Shown here in pieces: positions 25,997 through 35,227 of a stretch of DNA of 39,889 nucleotides. A program made the position numbers and the translations under genes. The notes below the pieces were generated by a model. That model worked only from the letters and a program-made list of their open reading frames with translations. It did not search any database and was not told the origin of the DNA. The first letter of the stretch is position 1, and each line of letters begins with the position of its first letter. This DNA comes from Bacteroides sp. SM23_62 (GTDB lineage: Bacteria > Bacteroidota > Bacteroidia > Bacteroidales > SM23-62): positions 1-39,889 of the forward strand of contig LJUP01000036.1 in assembly GCA_001303955.1 (NCBI GenBank), in the 5' to 3' direction.

Positions 25997-27335
25997 TTGC
26001 CAGCAGTGATTCTATGATCTTTTCAGCCTGTTCGGGATCGATCCGCTTGGCAACAATCTCCTTGTCCTCGTTGAGCACAAACAATTGAGGTGTGGTCATG
26101 ATATCATAGATGTTCTTGTAGGTAAAATCATACGGGTTCCAGCAATTGATCCAGTCATAAAAACCGTTTTCATTGATATAGTCAATCCACTTCACCTTGC
26201 CTTCCTCACCAGAAAGGGTGTTTACGGCAACTACCTCTATCCCTTTTGTTTTCAGCCGTTTGTAAGCATCGTATAACGCGGGTGTGGCCTTTTTGCAATG
26301 TCCGCAGTCAGCTTCCCAGAAGTACAGTATGGTATACCTGGCGTCTATATCGTAAAGCTGGAAGAATTTTCCCACGTAGGGATTCTTCTTGAGGTCTTCA
26401 TTCTCGAGCGCCTGTATGAAATGGTCGCTGTTTACCTCGACCAGCTGTATATCTGTTGCCTTTGTACCGATCAGGGTGGGTTTGGATTTTTCCACCCTTT
26501 CCTTCAGCTTGCCGATGAATTCCGGATCACTCCATTCAGCTTCGGGGATATAGTACCTGTCCGCGATATGTATATAAACTGCATCCATCCCCATGATCTG
26601 GCTCTTGGCAAAATAGTTGAACAGGGTGATCAGCATATAGCGGAAAAGCTGTGGATCAGACCCATCGGTAAAATCGAAATTATCGAAATAATGTGCCTTG
26701 TAGTATTTGTACCTGAATGCAGGATCAATGGGATTAACGTCGGCACCCAGCGGAGGATCGGGCACCTTGACTTCCTGCAGGGCCTTGAGGAAAACCCCGA
26801 AAAAGTTATCCTGGTTGGCTGATATCAATTCATCGATATGGCGCTGGACGAAAGCATTCAGCTCATCAAGCGCATCCCTGCCGGATGCCGAATCGGCCGC
26901 ATTGGTGGCTGCGGATAGTTTTGCCTGCAGGGATTGTGCTTTTTCCCTGCTTTCTTTCAGAAAGAGCTGGTAGGCATAGAATGCTTCATTGTCCACCGAG
27001 CCCATGATCTTCATATTGGCAATGTAATCACTGGTATCAGTTTCAAAGTCAAAGGACTGGTCCGGGCCGATCAACAGGTCGAAAAAGGATTGATCAGGCA
27101 GGAATACAAGGTACATCCCTTCAGGCAGTGATTCATTACCGGTAAAAGTACCCCTGCCTTTGCCATCAGCAACGACCGTATCCTTTGGGATGAAACTGGC
27201 ATTGAAACGGTGTCCGAGTACCAGTGTGTCACCCCGGAATGAGGGCAGGGAAAAATTAATTTCATAGCCTTCAGCCAAAACTGACAGACCGGTTGCAACG
27301 AGTAAAATCAAAACAAATAAAGAGCGAAATCTCAT
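25989..27335 (-). CDS. Secreted TlpA-like thioredoxin-fold protein with DUF4369/DUF5106-type N-terminus, 448 aa
   Basis: A signal peptide (about 1-21, ending VLAEG) precedes a beta-rich domain resembling DUF4369 (SLPSFRGDTLVLGHRFNAS, about 25-110). A helical middle region (about 115-300) resembles DUF5106, and the C-terminal thioredoxin-like domain (about 305-445) has the redox pair C344-G-H-C347 in ADCGHCKK. It also contains the cis-Pro-type TTPQLFVL. Such proteins are periplasmic or membrane-anchored thiol oxidoreductases of unclear substrate in Bacteroidota. Linkage to carA by an 8-nt overlap is positional only. The divergent prenyl synthase gene starts 162 bp upstream. Confidence 0.82.
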   Translation of the reverse strand: MRFRSLFVLILLVATGLSVLAEGYEINFSLPSFRGDTLVLGHRFNASFIPKDTVVADGKGRGTFTGNESLPEGMYLVFLPDQSFFDLLIGPDQSFDFETDTSDYIANMKIMGSVDNEAFYAYQLFLKESREKAQSLQAKLSAATNAADSASGRDALDELNAFVQRHIDELISANQDNFFGVFLKALQEVKVPDPPLGADVNPIDPAFRYKYYKAHYFDNFDFTDGSDPQLFRYMLITLFNYFAKSQIMGMDAVYIHIADRYYIPEAEWSDPEFIGKLKERVEKSKPTLIGTKATDIQLVEVNSDHFIQALENEDLKKNPYVGKFFQLYDIDARYTILYFWEADCGHCKKATPALYDAYKRLKTKGIEVVAVNTLSGEEGKVKWIDYINENGFYDWINCWNPYDFTYKNIYDIMTTPQLFVLNEDKEIVAKRIDPEQAEKIIESLLANE

Positions 27336-27448
27336 ATCAGCATATGGTTTTTCTCACCTCTTGCAAAGATGAGGCCAAATATCGGGCGTAAAAATAGGAA
27401 AAAAAGCGGGATTGGATTCTGCCATGGCATGTGAATGATATCAGATGA

Positions 27449-27479
27449 TTGGGAGACTGGTTATTTTATGCTAATTTTA
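27449..27479 (+). promoter_or_regulatory. Candidate promoter of the polyprenyl synthase gene
   Basis: TTG at 27449-27451, a 20-nt spacer and TAATTTTA at 27472-27479 resemble the Bacteroidota -33/-7 promoter with one -7 mismatch. It lies 17 nt before the ATG. The rest of the 161-bp divergent gap (27336-27496) shows nothing else I can name; on the minus strand a CATCTTTG near 27366 is a weak -7 candidate for the thioredoxin-fold gene. Confidence 0.4.
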
Positions 27480-27496
27480 AATGTTAAACCCGGGAT

Positions 27497-28471
27497 ATGC
27501 TAAGATTTGAAGAGGCACGGCAGATTGTTAACAATGCACTGGGAAGCTATGCCATTGACCGTTTTCCGGAAGAATTGTATGAACCGGTCAGATATATCCT
27601 GTCCATAGGAGGCAAGCGCCTGCGGCCGGCGTTGGTGTTAATGGCATGCAGTGTATTTAATGATGCCGTCCACCAGGCCATAAAACCCGCTCTGGCCATC
27701 GAGTTCTTCCATAATTTCACCCTGCTCCATGACGATATCATGGATAATTCAAATATCCGTCGCGGACAACCAACGGTTCATGAAAGGTGGGATCCCAATA
27801 CCGCCATTCTCTCCGGTGATGTCATGTCCATTCTCTCCTACAAGATCATCTCCGAGTCAGATGACCGGTACCTGAAGGATCTGCTTCAGCTGTTCAATTC
27901 AACGGCGCTGCAGGTTTGCGAGGGACAGCAATACGACATGAATTTTGAATCCCGGATGGATGTCACTGTTGGAGAATACCTGAAAATGATAGCGTTAAAG
28001 ACGGCTGTACTTATTGCTGCCAGTCTGAAAGCCGGGGCCATATCTGGCGGGGCTGATACGGTGGATGCGGAGTTGTTGTACGAATTCGGAATGAACCTGG
28101 GTATGGCCTTTCAGATCAGGGATGATCACCTGGATGTTTACGGGGATCCTGATAAATTCGGGAAAAAGATCGGCAATGACATTGTAACCAACAAAAAGAC
28201 ATTCCTGCTGATCAAGGCACTGGAACTGTCAGACCCTGAGATGAAGTCCAGGTTGAATAACCTGCTTGGAAATAAAAACCTCGACCCTGAAACAAAAGTC
28301 AGGGAAGTAACCAGTATCTATCAGCAACTTGGCATTGATTCCATAACGGCTGATCTTGCATCGGCCTATTATGAAAAATCCATACAATACCTGGAACGGG
28401 TAAATGCGGAGGCACCGCGCAAGGAATCCCTGGCCGAATTTGCAGAGAAACTTATGTACAGGGAAGCTTAG
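27497..28471 (+). CDS. Trans-prenyl diphosphate synthase (probably short chain, FPP/GGPP)
   Basis: The 324-aa protein has GGKRLRPALVLMAC, the first aspartate-rich motif DDIMD at residues 79-83 and the second DDHLD at 209-213, both needed for magnesium and diphosphate binding. It adds isopentenyl diphosphate to an allylic starter. The residue five before the first motif is F74; an aromatic there usually limits products to C15-C20, whereas octaprenyl synthases carry alanine. That reading is inference. Its end overlaps the end of the DUF2723 gene by 4 nt (convergent). Confidence 0.9.
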   Translation: MLRFEEARQIVNNALGSYAIDRFPEELYEPVRYILSIGGKRLRPALVLMACSVFNDAVHQAIKPALAIEFFHNFTLLHDDIMDNSNIRRGQPTVHERWDPNTAILSGDVMSILSYKIISESDDRYLKDLLQLFNSTALQVCEGQQYDMNFESRMDVTVGEYLKMIALKTAVLIAASLKAGAISGGADTVDAELLYEFGMNLGMAFQIRDDHLDVYGDPDKFGKKIGNDIVTNKKTFLLIKALELSDPEMKSRLNNLLGNKNLDPETKVREVTSIYQQLGIDSITADLASAYYEKSIQYLERVNAEAPRKESLAEFAEKLMYREA

Positions 28472-31400
28472 CCTCTTTCCTGGAGGTATCGCTGGTAATA
28501 ATTATTGAAATGCTCGTTGATCTCCTCTGCTGCCTCCTGTTCACCATATTGCATGGCCATGTTCTGATATTCCTGCAAAAGCTGCAGGGAAAGGCGGATT
28601 TCATAATCAAGGGTTTGCCGGTATTCCCTTTTCAGGTCGTAATAATAAGCCAGGTCTTCTTTCAGCAGATCGACATGTTTGCGCAGGATCTCAAATCCCT
28701 TTTCCTGCTGGTTACAATCATAATAGGCCCTTGCCAGTGGAGGTACGAAGGCATCATACGGAACCTTGGGATGGGGCATAAGTTCCATGCAGCGGTCCAA
28801 TGCCATAATGGCTGAGTCAATTTTATTCTCGGCGATGAGTTCGCTTGCCAGCCTGCTGAACTTATTCCTGAGTTTGATTACAGAAAGAGTGCGGATATTG
28901 TAGTAATCGAGGTATACATCCGGCTCTTCCATCCGGCCATATCTGAACGTATTCATCATCCGGTCCCACAATGTATCGGTATCGATGCGCCCGTAGGTCA
29001 GGAAATTCCTGCCCGGACTGGAGATGGGTACCAGACGGTAGGCCAGTCCATCCATCTGGAAGAATGGTTCCAGGTTCATGGCACCTTCACTGCCCGCGGC
29101 TACGAAATATATGGGGCGGTCCCAATCCGCGGTGGCCATTATATCCAGCTGCATCAATTCATTTTTCAGGATGGAGTTTTTATTGATAGACCAGGCAATT
29201 TCAGGCAGGATCAGTGCCGAATCCTTCTCACGGACAACGCCGTTGCGCAGGACCTTTTCCCTGTCCACCGGGATCTTGAATTTCTTGCTGGGGATATAAT
29301 CAAGCGACATGCCCGGCTGCGGGTTAAACTTGGTCCTCGGATCCTCATTGGCCACGAAATCAATGATCTGTTTCAGATCCACATGTCCTTCCACGCGTTC
29401 AAACATGTAGATGATATTATTGGTCCCATCCTCCCACTTGTTCGGTGGCAGGGTCATGGGTACGGGATCAGATTCATAGGCTTTTCTTGTCATCTGGTCA
29501 ATGTACCATTCAGTGTTGAACAGCATGAGGTTAATGATCCTCACATCGGTCCTTATCCCTTCCACTTCCTGTGCATACCAGAGCGGAAAAGTATCATTGT
29601 CCCCGTTCGTATAGAGAATGGCATTGGGTGCACAGCTATTCAGGTAATTATGTGCCAGGTCCCTCGCCGTATACCTTCCGGAGCGGTCATGGTCATCCCA
29701 GTTTTCCCTGGCCATGATACCGGGTACCAGGATGGCACTTAAGAGTGTGGCAATCCCTGCTCCAACTATGGCCGGCACCCTTTTTTTAAGGATCTCGTAG
29801 AGTGACATGACCCCCAGACCGATATAGATCGCAAATGCGTAAAATGATCCCACATAGGAATAATCACGCTCCCTGGGTTCCATGGGTTTCTGGTTCAGGT
29901 ATACAACAATGGCCAACCCTGTGAGGATAAACAGGGTAAGGACTACAAAGAAATCTTTCCTGTGTTTATTATAATGATAGAAAATGCCAATGATCCCAAG
30001 CAGGAGCGGGAGCATGAAATACCTGTTCCTTGCGGGATGGTTGGCCATCCTGTCCGGCAATTTGTCCATCTTGCCCAGCCGGGCTTCGTCTATGAACTTG
30101 ATGCCGGATATCCAGTTACCATTGAGGATACCGCCATATCCCTGGATATCATTCTGACGGCCTGAAAAATTCCACATGAAGTAGCGAAAGTACATATGCC
30201 CGACCTGGTATTTGAAGAAGAAGGCAAGGTTGCTTCCAAAAGAGGGCTTGATGACCGTTTTTGTTTCGCCGCTGCGATCCTGTATCTGTACCCTGGTACC
30301 CTTGATGTTTACCCAGCTCTCGTAAGCCGTCACATGCTGGGGATCATTACTGTACATTCGCGGGAAGATGGTTGTCAGGCGTTCGTCGTATACGTACTCA
30401 ATCTTATGATCCTTAACGACATATCTGCCATCCCCCCTTTTGTAGTTGGTACGGGTTTCCTCTGTCCCGATGATCGGAGCATTATAATACTGTCCCTTAA
30501 GCAGCGGCCGCTGTCCATACTGTTCCCGGGCAAGGTAAGGGATCAGGTCAAATACCGTCTCAGGATTATTCATATCCATGGGAGGATTGGGTTTTGACCG
30601 GATCACAATCATGAAATAGGATGAGAAACCGATCAGGACAAGTGCCACAGACAGGATGGCCGTATTGAGCCTTGCATTCCTCTTTTTATGCGTATAGTAT
30701 ACTCCATAGACTATCCCGGCGATGATCAGCAGCAGGAAGAATATCACGCCGATATTGTAAGGAAGGCCAAACCCGTTTACAAAAGCCAGCTCAAAATATC
30801 CTGCCAGCCTGATAAACCACAGGATAACAACATACTGAAGGAATCCGAGGATCAGCACCGAGAGAAAGAGGGAATAGATAATACCACGGGTGGTGACCTT
30901 GTATTTCTTGAAGTAGTAGACCAGTACAATGGCGGGTGCGGCCAGCAGGTTCAGCAGGTGGATCCCGATGGAAAGGCCCATCAAATAAGCGATCAGCAGG
31001 ATCCAGCGGTTGGCATGCTTCTCATGCGCCACATTTTCCCATTTCAGGATGGCCCAGAAAACAATGGCTGTGAAAAAAGATGAGGAGGCATAGACTTCCC
31101 CTTCCACGGCCGAAAACCAGAAGGAATCCGAGAAAGTATAGGCCATGGCCCCCACGAAACCGGCACCCAGGATGGATACCAGGCCGGACGGTGATGTTTG
31201 CTCAACATTCTGTACCAGCTTCCTGGCAAGATGCGTGATGGTCCAGAATAAAAAGAGTATCGTAAAGCTGCTGGCCAGAGCAGATAAAGCATTGATCATT
31301 TTTGCAGCGGTATCGGGACCGGAAGCAAAGATGGAGAAAAACCGGGCCAGTATCATGAACAGGGGGGCTCCCGGAGGGTGCGTCACTTCCAGTTTGTAAG

Positions 31401-31527
31401 CAGTCGCAATGAATTCCCCACAATCCCACAGGCTCGTGGTTGGCTCCATTGTCATTAAATATACGGTTGTTGCGATCAGGAAAGTGAACCAGCCGGTTAC
31501 ATTATTCCAGAATTGAAATGTTTTCAC
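28468..31527 (-). CDS. DUF2723 family large membrane protein, 1019 aa
   Basis: The N-terminus holds the DUF2723 hallmark: a helix, TMEPTTSLWDCGEFIATAYK and VTHPPGAPLFMILARFF (about 25-65). Roughly a dozen transmembrane helices follow up to residue 620. Then comes a soluble domain with NGDNDTFPLWYAQEVEG (about 645) and a helical, TPR-like C-terminus (about 890-1010). DUF2723 resembles the GT-C fold of protein O-mannosyltransferases (the early Asp/Glu pair in WDCGEF is in the expected loop), so a lipid-linked sugar transferase is plausible but unproven. The start is GTG at 31527. It diverges from the large envelope protein gene. Confidence 0.85.
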   Translation of the reverse strand: MKTFQFWNNVTGWFTFLIATTVYLMTMEPTTSLWDCGEFIATAYKLEVTHPPGAPLFMILARFFSIFASGPDTAAKMINALSALASSFTILFLFWTITHLARKLVQNVEQTSPSGLVSILGAGFVGAMAYTFSDSFWFSAVEGEVYASSSFFTAIVFWAILKWENVAHEKHANRWILLIAYLMGLSIGIHLLNLLAAPAIVLVYYFKKYKVTTRGIIYSLFLSVLILGFLQYVVILWFIRLAGYFELAFVNGFGLPYNIGVIFFLLLIIAGIVYGVYYTHKKRNARLNTAILSVALVLIGFSSYFMIVIRSKPNPPMDMNNPETVFDLIPYLAREQYGQRPLLKGQYYNAPIIGTEETRTNYKRGDGRYVVKDHKIEYVYDERLTTIFPRMYSNDPQHVTAYESWVNIKGTRVQIQDRSGETKTVIKPSFGSNLAFFFKYQVGHMYFRYFMWNFSGRQNDIQGYGGILNGNWISGIKFIDEARLGKMDKLPDRMANHPARNRYFMLPLLLGIIGIFYHYNKHRKDFFVVLTLFILTGLAIVVYLNQKPMEPRERDYSYVGSFYAFAIYIGLGVMSLYEILKKRVPAIVGAGIATLLSAILVPGIMARENWDDHDRSGRYTARDLAHNYLNSCAPNAILYTNGDNDTFPLWYAQEVEGIRTDVRIINLMLFNTEWYIDQMTRKAYESDPVPMTLPPNKWEDGTNNIIYMFERVEGHVDLKQIIDFVANEDPRTKFNPQPGMSLDYIPSKKFKIPVDREKVLRNGVVREKDSALILPEIAWSINKNSILKNELMQLDIMATADWDRPIYFVAAGSEGAMNLEPFFQMDGLAYRLVPISSPGRNFLTYGRIDTDTLWDRMMNTFRYGRMEEPDVYLDYYNIRTLSVIKLRNKFSRLASELIAENKIDSAIMALDRCMELMPHPKVPYDAFVPPLARAYYDCNQQEKGFEILRKHVDLLKEDLAYYYDLKREYRQTLDYEIRLSLQLLQEYQNMAMQYGEQEAAEEINEHFNNYYQRYLQERG

Positions 31528-31561
31528 CAGTAGACTTTTTATATTGAGAGGGCGCTAATAA

Positions 31562-31569
31562 TAACTTTG
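31562..31569 (+). promoter_or_regulatory. Candidate -7 box of the HExxH/propeller/barrel gene
   Basis: TAACTTTG matches TAnnTTTG. It lies 54 nt before ATG 31624 and contains an in-frame TTG (31567) that would otherwise be the longest start. This favours the ATG. The -33 element is unclear. Confidence 0.35.
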
Positions 31570-31623
31570 GCGAATTTAATGTTTTTTTATCATACCGGGA
31601 ATTTATATTTTTCGGGAATTTGT

Positions 31624-34506
31624 ATGGGACGGTCAGTTACAGTTACAATAAGACTCCTTTACTCCGGGATATCATTTTTCCTGGTATTGTCAGGCCATGC
31701 TCAATTCTACAACCAGGGAGAAGATCCGGGAAACCTGAGATGGAGGCAGATCCGGACCGGTCATTTCAGGGTTATTTACCCTGAAGATTTCGATGCTGAA
31801 GCACAACGGCTTACCAACATCCTGGAACACTATTATGAGCCCAATGCCGCATACCTGGATCATAAACCTTCGCAAATACCCGTAATACTCCATAACCATT
31901 CGGTTCGTTCCAATGGATTTGTGGCATGGGCTCCCAAACGGATGGAACTGGTCACCACACCTTCTCCCCACCTGTACGCGCATGATTACCTCGAGCAGCT
32001 GGCCCTCCATGAATTCAGGCATGTGGTGCAGGTCGATAAATTAAAACAGGGCTTCACCAAGGGACTCTCCTATATTACAGGAGAAATGGGAATCGGGGCT
32101 GTAGCCGGCATGATGCCCTTCTGGTTCCTGGAAGGTGATGCCGTGGACGCAGAGACACGCCTGTCACATGCAGGCCGGGGCAGACTGCCCTCTTTTGAGA
32201 TGGAAATTAAAGCGATCCTGGCAGAGATACCCGGACTTTACTCCTATGAAAAAGCCACCATGGGTTCATACAGGGATTATGTACCTGATCATTACCAATA
32301 TGGTTATCAGATGGTTGCCCATGCAAGGAATAAATACCAGAAAGATTTCTGGGGGAAGATGGTTGGTTATACAGCCAGGAATCCCTATACCATCTATCCG
32401 TTTTATTTCGGCCTGAGAAAATTTGGAGGTTCTTCCAAAGTGGGATTGTACAAGGAAACTTTTGAAATATTAAGAACCCACTGGGCGTCCCGCGACAGCT
32501 TGCGCAGCCTGACACAGTCAAAACAGTTGAATCAGCGGAATTCAAGGCATTTTACCGGTTACCGTTTTCCAAGGTATGTGAATGACAGCCTCGTATTTGC
32601 CGAAAAATCCGGCATAGACCAGATCAATGAATTTGTGGTGATTGACCGGGATGGGAATGAAAAGCGCATACACAGGCCCGGATTTTATAACCCGGCCAAT
32701 ATAAGTGTTGGCAGTGGGAAGGTTGTGTGGACCGAGATCATCCCAGATGCCCGCTGGGCGAAGAGGGACTTTTCCATCATCAAGGTTTTCAATATGAAGA
32801 CCAGGAAAGAAAAGATGCTGACCTGGAAGAGCCGCTATTTTGCCCCTGACCTTTCGCCTGATGCAAGGCTTGTTGTGGCCATAGAGGCAGATTTGCAAAA
32901 TCAATACTTCCTGGTGGTCATCAATGAGATGAATGGAGAAGTTGTTCAGCGGATCCCCTCTCCCGGGAATCACTATTTACAATTCCCTGTCTGGGCTGTG
33001 GATCAGCAGGGCATCTATGTGACAGCCCTGGGAACATCCGGGAAGAAAATCATGTATTATGACCTGGCAAGATCTGCGTGGAAGACACTCTTTAATGCCG
33101 GATTTAAAGATATTGCGGAACTCTATGCAGGGGCGGATTATCTGATTTTCAGGGGTACTTTCTCGGGGATTGATAACATCTATGCACTTGACCTGGAAAC
33201 CAATGAATGTCAGCGCGTTACATCCTCCCGGTTTGGTGCTTTTATGCCATGCCTTTCATCGAATGGGGACAGGTTGATTTATGCTGACTACACTTCGCAG
33301 GGTTTTAATGTAGTGGAATCAGCCTTTGAACCAGGCCGGTTTGTTCCACTGGAGGAGGTCATTGATGATGGAGAACAACTCAATGTACCCTCTCCGGAAG
33401 AAACATCAAAAGTGCCTGAACCATCAATGCAAATGCCGGAAAATTTTGAATCCAGGCCTTACAGGAAATTCAGCAACCTTTTCAATTTTCATAGCTGGAT
33501 ACCCCTGTATTTTGATGTTGATGACCCGAGTATTGAAGAAATTCCTGTAACACCGGGCGTGATGGTTTTCTCACAGAACAGGATGAGTACGGCAACCACA
33601 AAACTTGGCTATGAATACAGGGACAGGGAACATTTTTTTCATGCAGCATTTACCTATTCAGGATGGTACCCGGTATTCAAGCTTTCCTGTGATTTCGGGG
33701 GGACTCCCTTCGTCGATTCAGTCCCGAACGTGGAGAAGCCCTCCACAGTAAGTACGGACATAAGCCTGGATCTTGAAGTTTCCCTGCCCCTTGACCTTAC
33801 TACCAGCAGGTGGGTAGTGGGAATACGTCCTTCGGTAGAATCACGGTACAGCCGGGCTTACTTTTATTACAATACACAGAATGCCTATAAGAGGGGGATG
33901 ACTTTCCTTGATTACCGTCTCTATGCATATAATTACCTTAAGAAAGCATACAGGGATATACTGCCACGGGCGGGACAGGTTTTTGATATCCGGTATGTGG
34001 ATACACCTTTTGAAGAGGGGCAGCTCGGGTCGACCATCGCAGGGACAGCAGTCATATATTTTCCAGGCTTGCTACGGCACCAGACCCTGAAGATCCTCGG
34101 TGCCGCACAAAAACAAACCCCGGGAAATTACCTGATGGGAAACCTGGTCAGCATGCCGCGGGGATTTCAAAATCATACGGCTGTAGGACTCCAGAAAATA
34201 ACCTTTGATTATGTCTTTCCCCTGTTTTACCCTGACTGGAACATATGGAGAGCTGCGTATTTCAAACGGTTCAGGGGAGCTGTTTTCTATGATCATGCAT
34301 GGGGACAGGATGTACATATACCGCACAGGGAAGATGTTCCGGTGGACCGGGAGTTCCGATCCCTCGGCCTTGAACTGACCACAGATGTTCACCTGGCCCA
34401 GTTCCTTTTTCCGTTTAATATGGGGGGGAGGGTGATCTACCTGCCTGACACCCGGTATACCAGGGCGGAATTCGTTTTTACAATTGACCTGAACCAGTTT
34501 TATTAG
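31624..34506 (+). CDS. Envelope protein with gluzincin-like HExxH domain, TolB-like propeller and C-terminal beta-barrel, 960 aa
   Basis: ATG 31624 yields a signal peptide (ending about residue 26, LSGHAQ); the open frame extends upstream to a TTG at 31567, but that lies in a promoter-like box. Residues 129-133 read HEFRH, followed 37 residues later by E170 in WFLEGDA: the HExxH...E pattern of gluzincin (peptidase MA-like) metalloproteases. About 300-590 are repeats with DLSPDARLV, FAPDLSP and FMPCLSSNGDRLIYAD, as in TolB/WD40-like propellers. The last 300 residues are amphipathic strands ending in FTIDLNQFY, with the terminal aromatic of outer-membrane barrels. It is likely a surface or outer-membrane protein; the substrate and enzymatic activity are unknown. 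Confidence 0.75.
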   Translation: MGRSVTVTIRLLYSGISFFLVLSGHAQFYNQGEDPGNLRWRQIRTGHFRVIYPEDFDAEAQRLTNILEHYYEPNAAYLDHKPSQIPVILHNHSVRSNGFVAWAPKRMELVTTPSPHLYAHDYLEQLALHEFRHVVQVDKLKQGFTKGLSYITGEMGIGAVAGMMPFWFLEGDAVDAETRLSHAGRGRLPSFEMEIKAILAEIPGLYSYEKATMGSYRDYVPDHYQYGYQMVAHARNKYQKDFWGKMVGYTARNPYTIYPFYFGLRKFGGSSKVGLYKETFEILRTHWASRDSLRSLTQSKQLNQRNSRHFTGYRFPRYVNDSLVFAEKSGIDQINEFVVIDRDGNEKRIHRPGFYNPANISVGSGKVVWTEIIPDARWAKRDFSIIKVFNMKTRKEKMLTWKSRYFAPDLSPDARLVVAIEADLQNQYFLVVINEMNGEVVQRIPSPGNHYLQFPVWAVDQQGIYVTALGTSGKKIMYYDLARSAWKTLFNAGFKDIAELYAGADYLIFRGTFSGIDNIYALDLETNECQRVTSSRFGAFMPCLSSNGDRLIYADYTSQGFNVVESAFEPGRFVPLEEVIDDGEQLNVPSPEETSKVPEPSMQMPENFESRPYRKFSNLFNFHSWIPLYFDVDDPSIEEIPVTPGVMVFSQNRMSTATTKLGYEYRDREHFFHAAFTYSGWYPVFKLSCDFGGTPFVDSVPNVEKPSTVSTDISLDLEVSLPLDLTTSRWVVGIRPSVESRYSRAYFYYNTQNAYKRGMTFLDYRLYAYNYLKKAYRDILPRAGQVFDIRYVDTPFEEGQLGSTIAGTAVIYFPGLLRHQTLKILGAAQKQTPGNYLMGNLVSMPRGFQNHTAVGLQKITFDYVFPLFYPDWNIWRAAYFKRFRGAVFYDHAWGQDVHIPHREDVPVDREFRSLGLELTTDVHLAQFLFPFNMGGRVIYLPDTRYTRAEFVFTIDLNQFY

Positions 34507-34515
34507 GCAGCAGGC

Positions 34516-35133
34516 CTATTCTTCATCACCGCTGGTAAAATCGTGCTTCACGGTAAAATAGCCCGGATAATTTATTTCCATGGCACCGACCAGGATGGTT
34601 GGTTTTACCTTAATACTTACCCTTGTCGGGCGCTTTCCGGCATCTGCCAGGTTCAACCCGAAATTTACCAGTGCCTGCCTGGAATCTTTCTTCAGGATAT
34701 CGATCAAATCTGTATTGAGTCTCAGGGGAATGGTCGAGATACCACCGCTGGCAGGGATCTCTATGCGCCTGTCGAGATGGCCCCGGGCAACTTCGACATC
34801 ATCAATAAAAGCCAAATATTCCAGGCGGTTCAGGGCGGCCATCGCAGGATTTGGATTCCGGACCTCAACATTCAGTGTGAAGGACAGGGGAAGGTCACCT
34901 TTCAGGATGGATGCGCTGATAATACCCATATCAGCAAAATTCAGATCGGTGAAACTGCGGACCTGGCTGACATCAACCCCTGCAATCGCAGGATCTTCGA
35001 GGGTGGTCATACGGAATTCACATTTTCCCAGGGTGGAGATCTCTTTGAGAAAATTACAGGAATTTTCAGCTATGGCGATCAGTAATATCATCGGGATGAA
35101 AATGGATAGGCGGGAGATATTTTTTATCATCAT
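34516..35133 (-). CDS. LEA type 2/WHy-like probable lipoprotein, 205 aa
   Basis: A hydrophobic N-terminal segment (about 8-24) ends in IAENSC, a loose lipobox with C26, so the protein is probably lipidated. The body has the LEA14/WHy pattern: LPLSFTLNVEVRNPNPAMAALNRLEYLAFIDDVEVARG, followed by IPLRLNTDLIDIL. Such domains bind or shield hydrophobic surfaces and occur in desiccation or envelope proteins; the role here is unknown. It ends 9 nt from the convergent barrel protein and diverges from the TonB-like gene across a 94-bp region with an inverted repeat. Confidence 0.75.
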   Translation of the reverse strand: MMIKNISRLSIFIPMILLIAIAENSCNFLKEISTLGKCEFRMTTLEDPAIAGVDVSQVRSFTDLNFADMGIISASILKGDLPLSFTLNVEVRNPNPAMAALNRLEYLAFIDDVEVARGHLDRRIEIPASGGISTIPLRLNTDLIDILKKDSRQALVNFGLNLADAGKRPTRVSIKVKPTILVGAMEINYPGYFTVKHDFTSGDEE

Positions 35134-35172
35134 AAGCTTCGTTTTATGCAGACTAGAATCTGTATTTTAGTC

Positions 35173-35216
35173 GTTCAATAATTGCTAAAATAAGTAAAGA
35201 TTTGCTATTATTGAAC
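35173..35216. promoter_or_regulatory. Inverted repeat in a divergent promoter region
   Basis: GTTCAATAAT at 35173-35182 and its exact complement ATTATTGAAC at 35207-35216 flank 24 nt of AT-rich DNA. The arms extend by GC/GC after one mismatch. It lies between the start codons of the LEA-like (minus) and TonB-like (plus) genes, where an operator for both would sit. The right arm includes TATTATTG, one base from a -7 box for the plus gene. Confidence 0.4.
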
Positions 35217-35227
35217 TGCCTTAAGAA

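Noticed and set aside
31567-31623. TTG 31567 as start of the HExxH/propeller protein
   Set aside because: The TTG is part of a TAACTTTG promoter box, and the ATG at 31624 gives a clean signal peptide directly at the N-terminus.
34543-35170. Two long plus-strand open frames (180 and 196 aa) over the LEA-like gene
   Set aside because: Neither has a motif, while the reverse strand shows a signal segment, a lipobox-like cysteine and a conserved LEA/WHy pattern.
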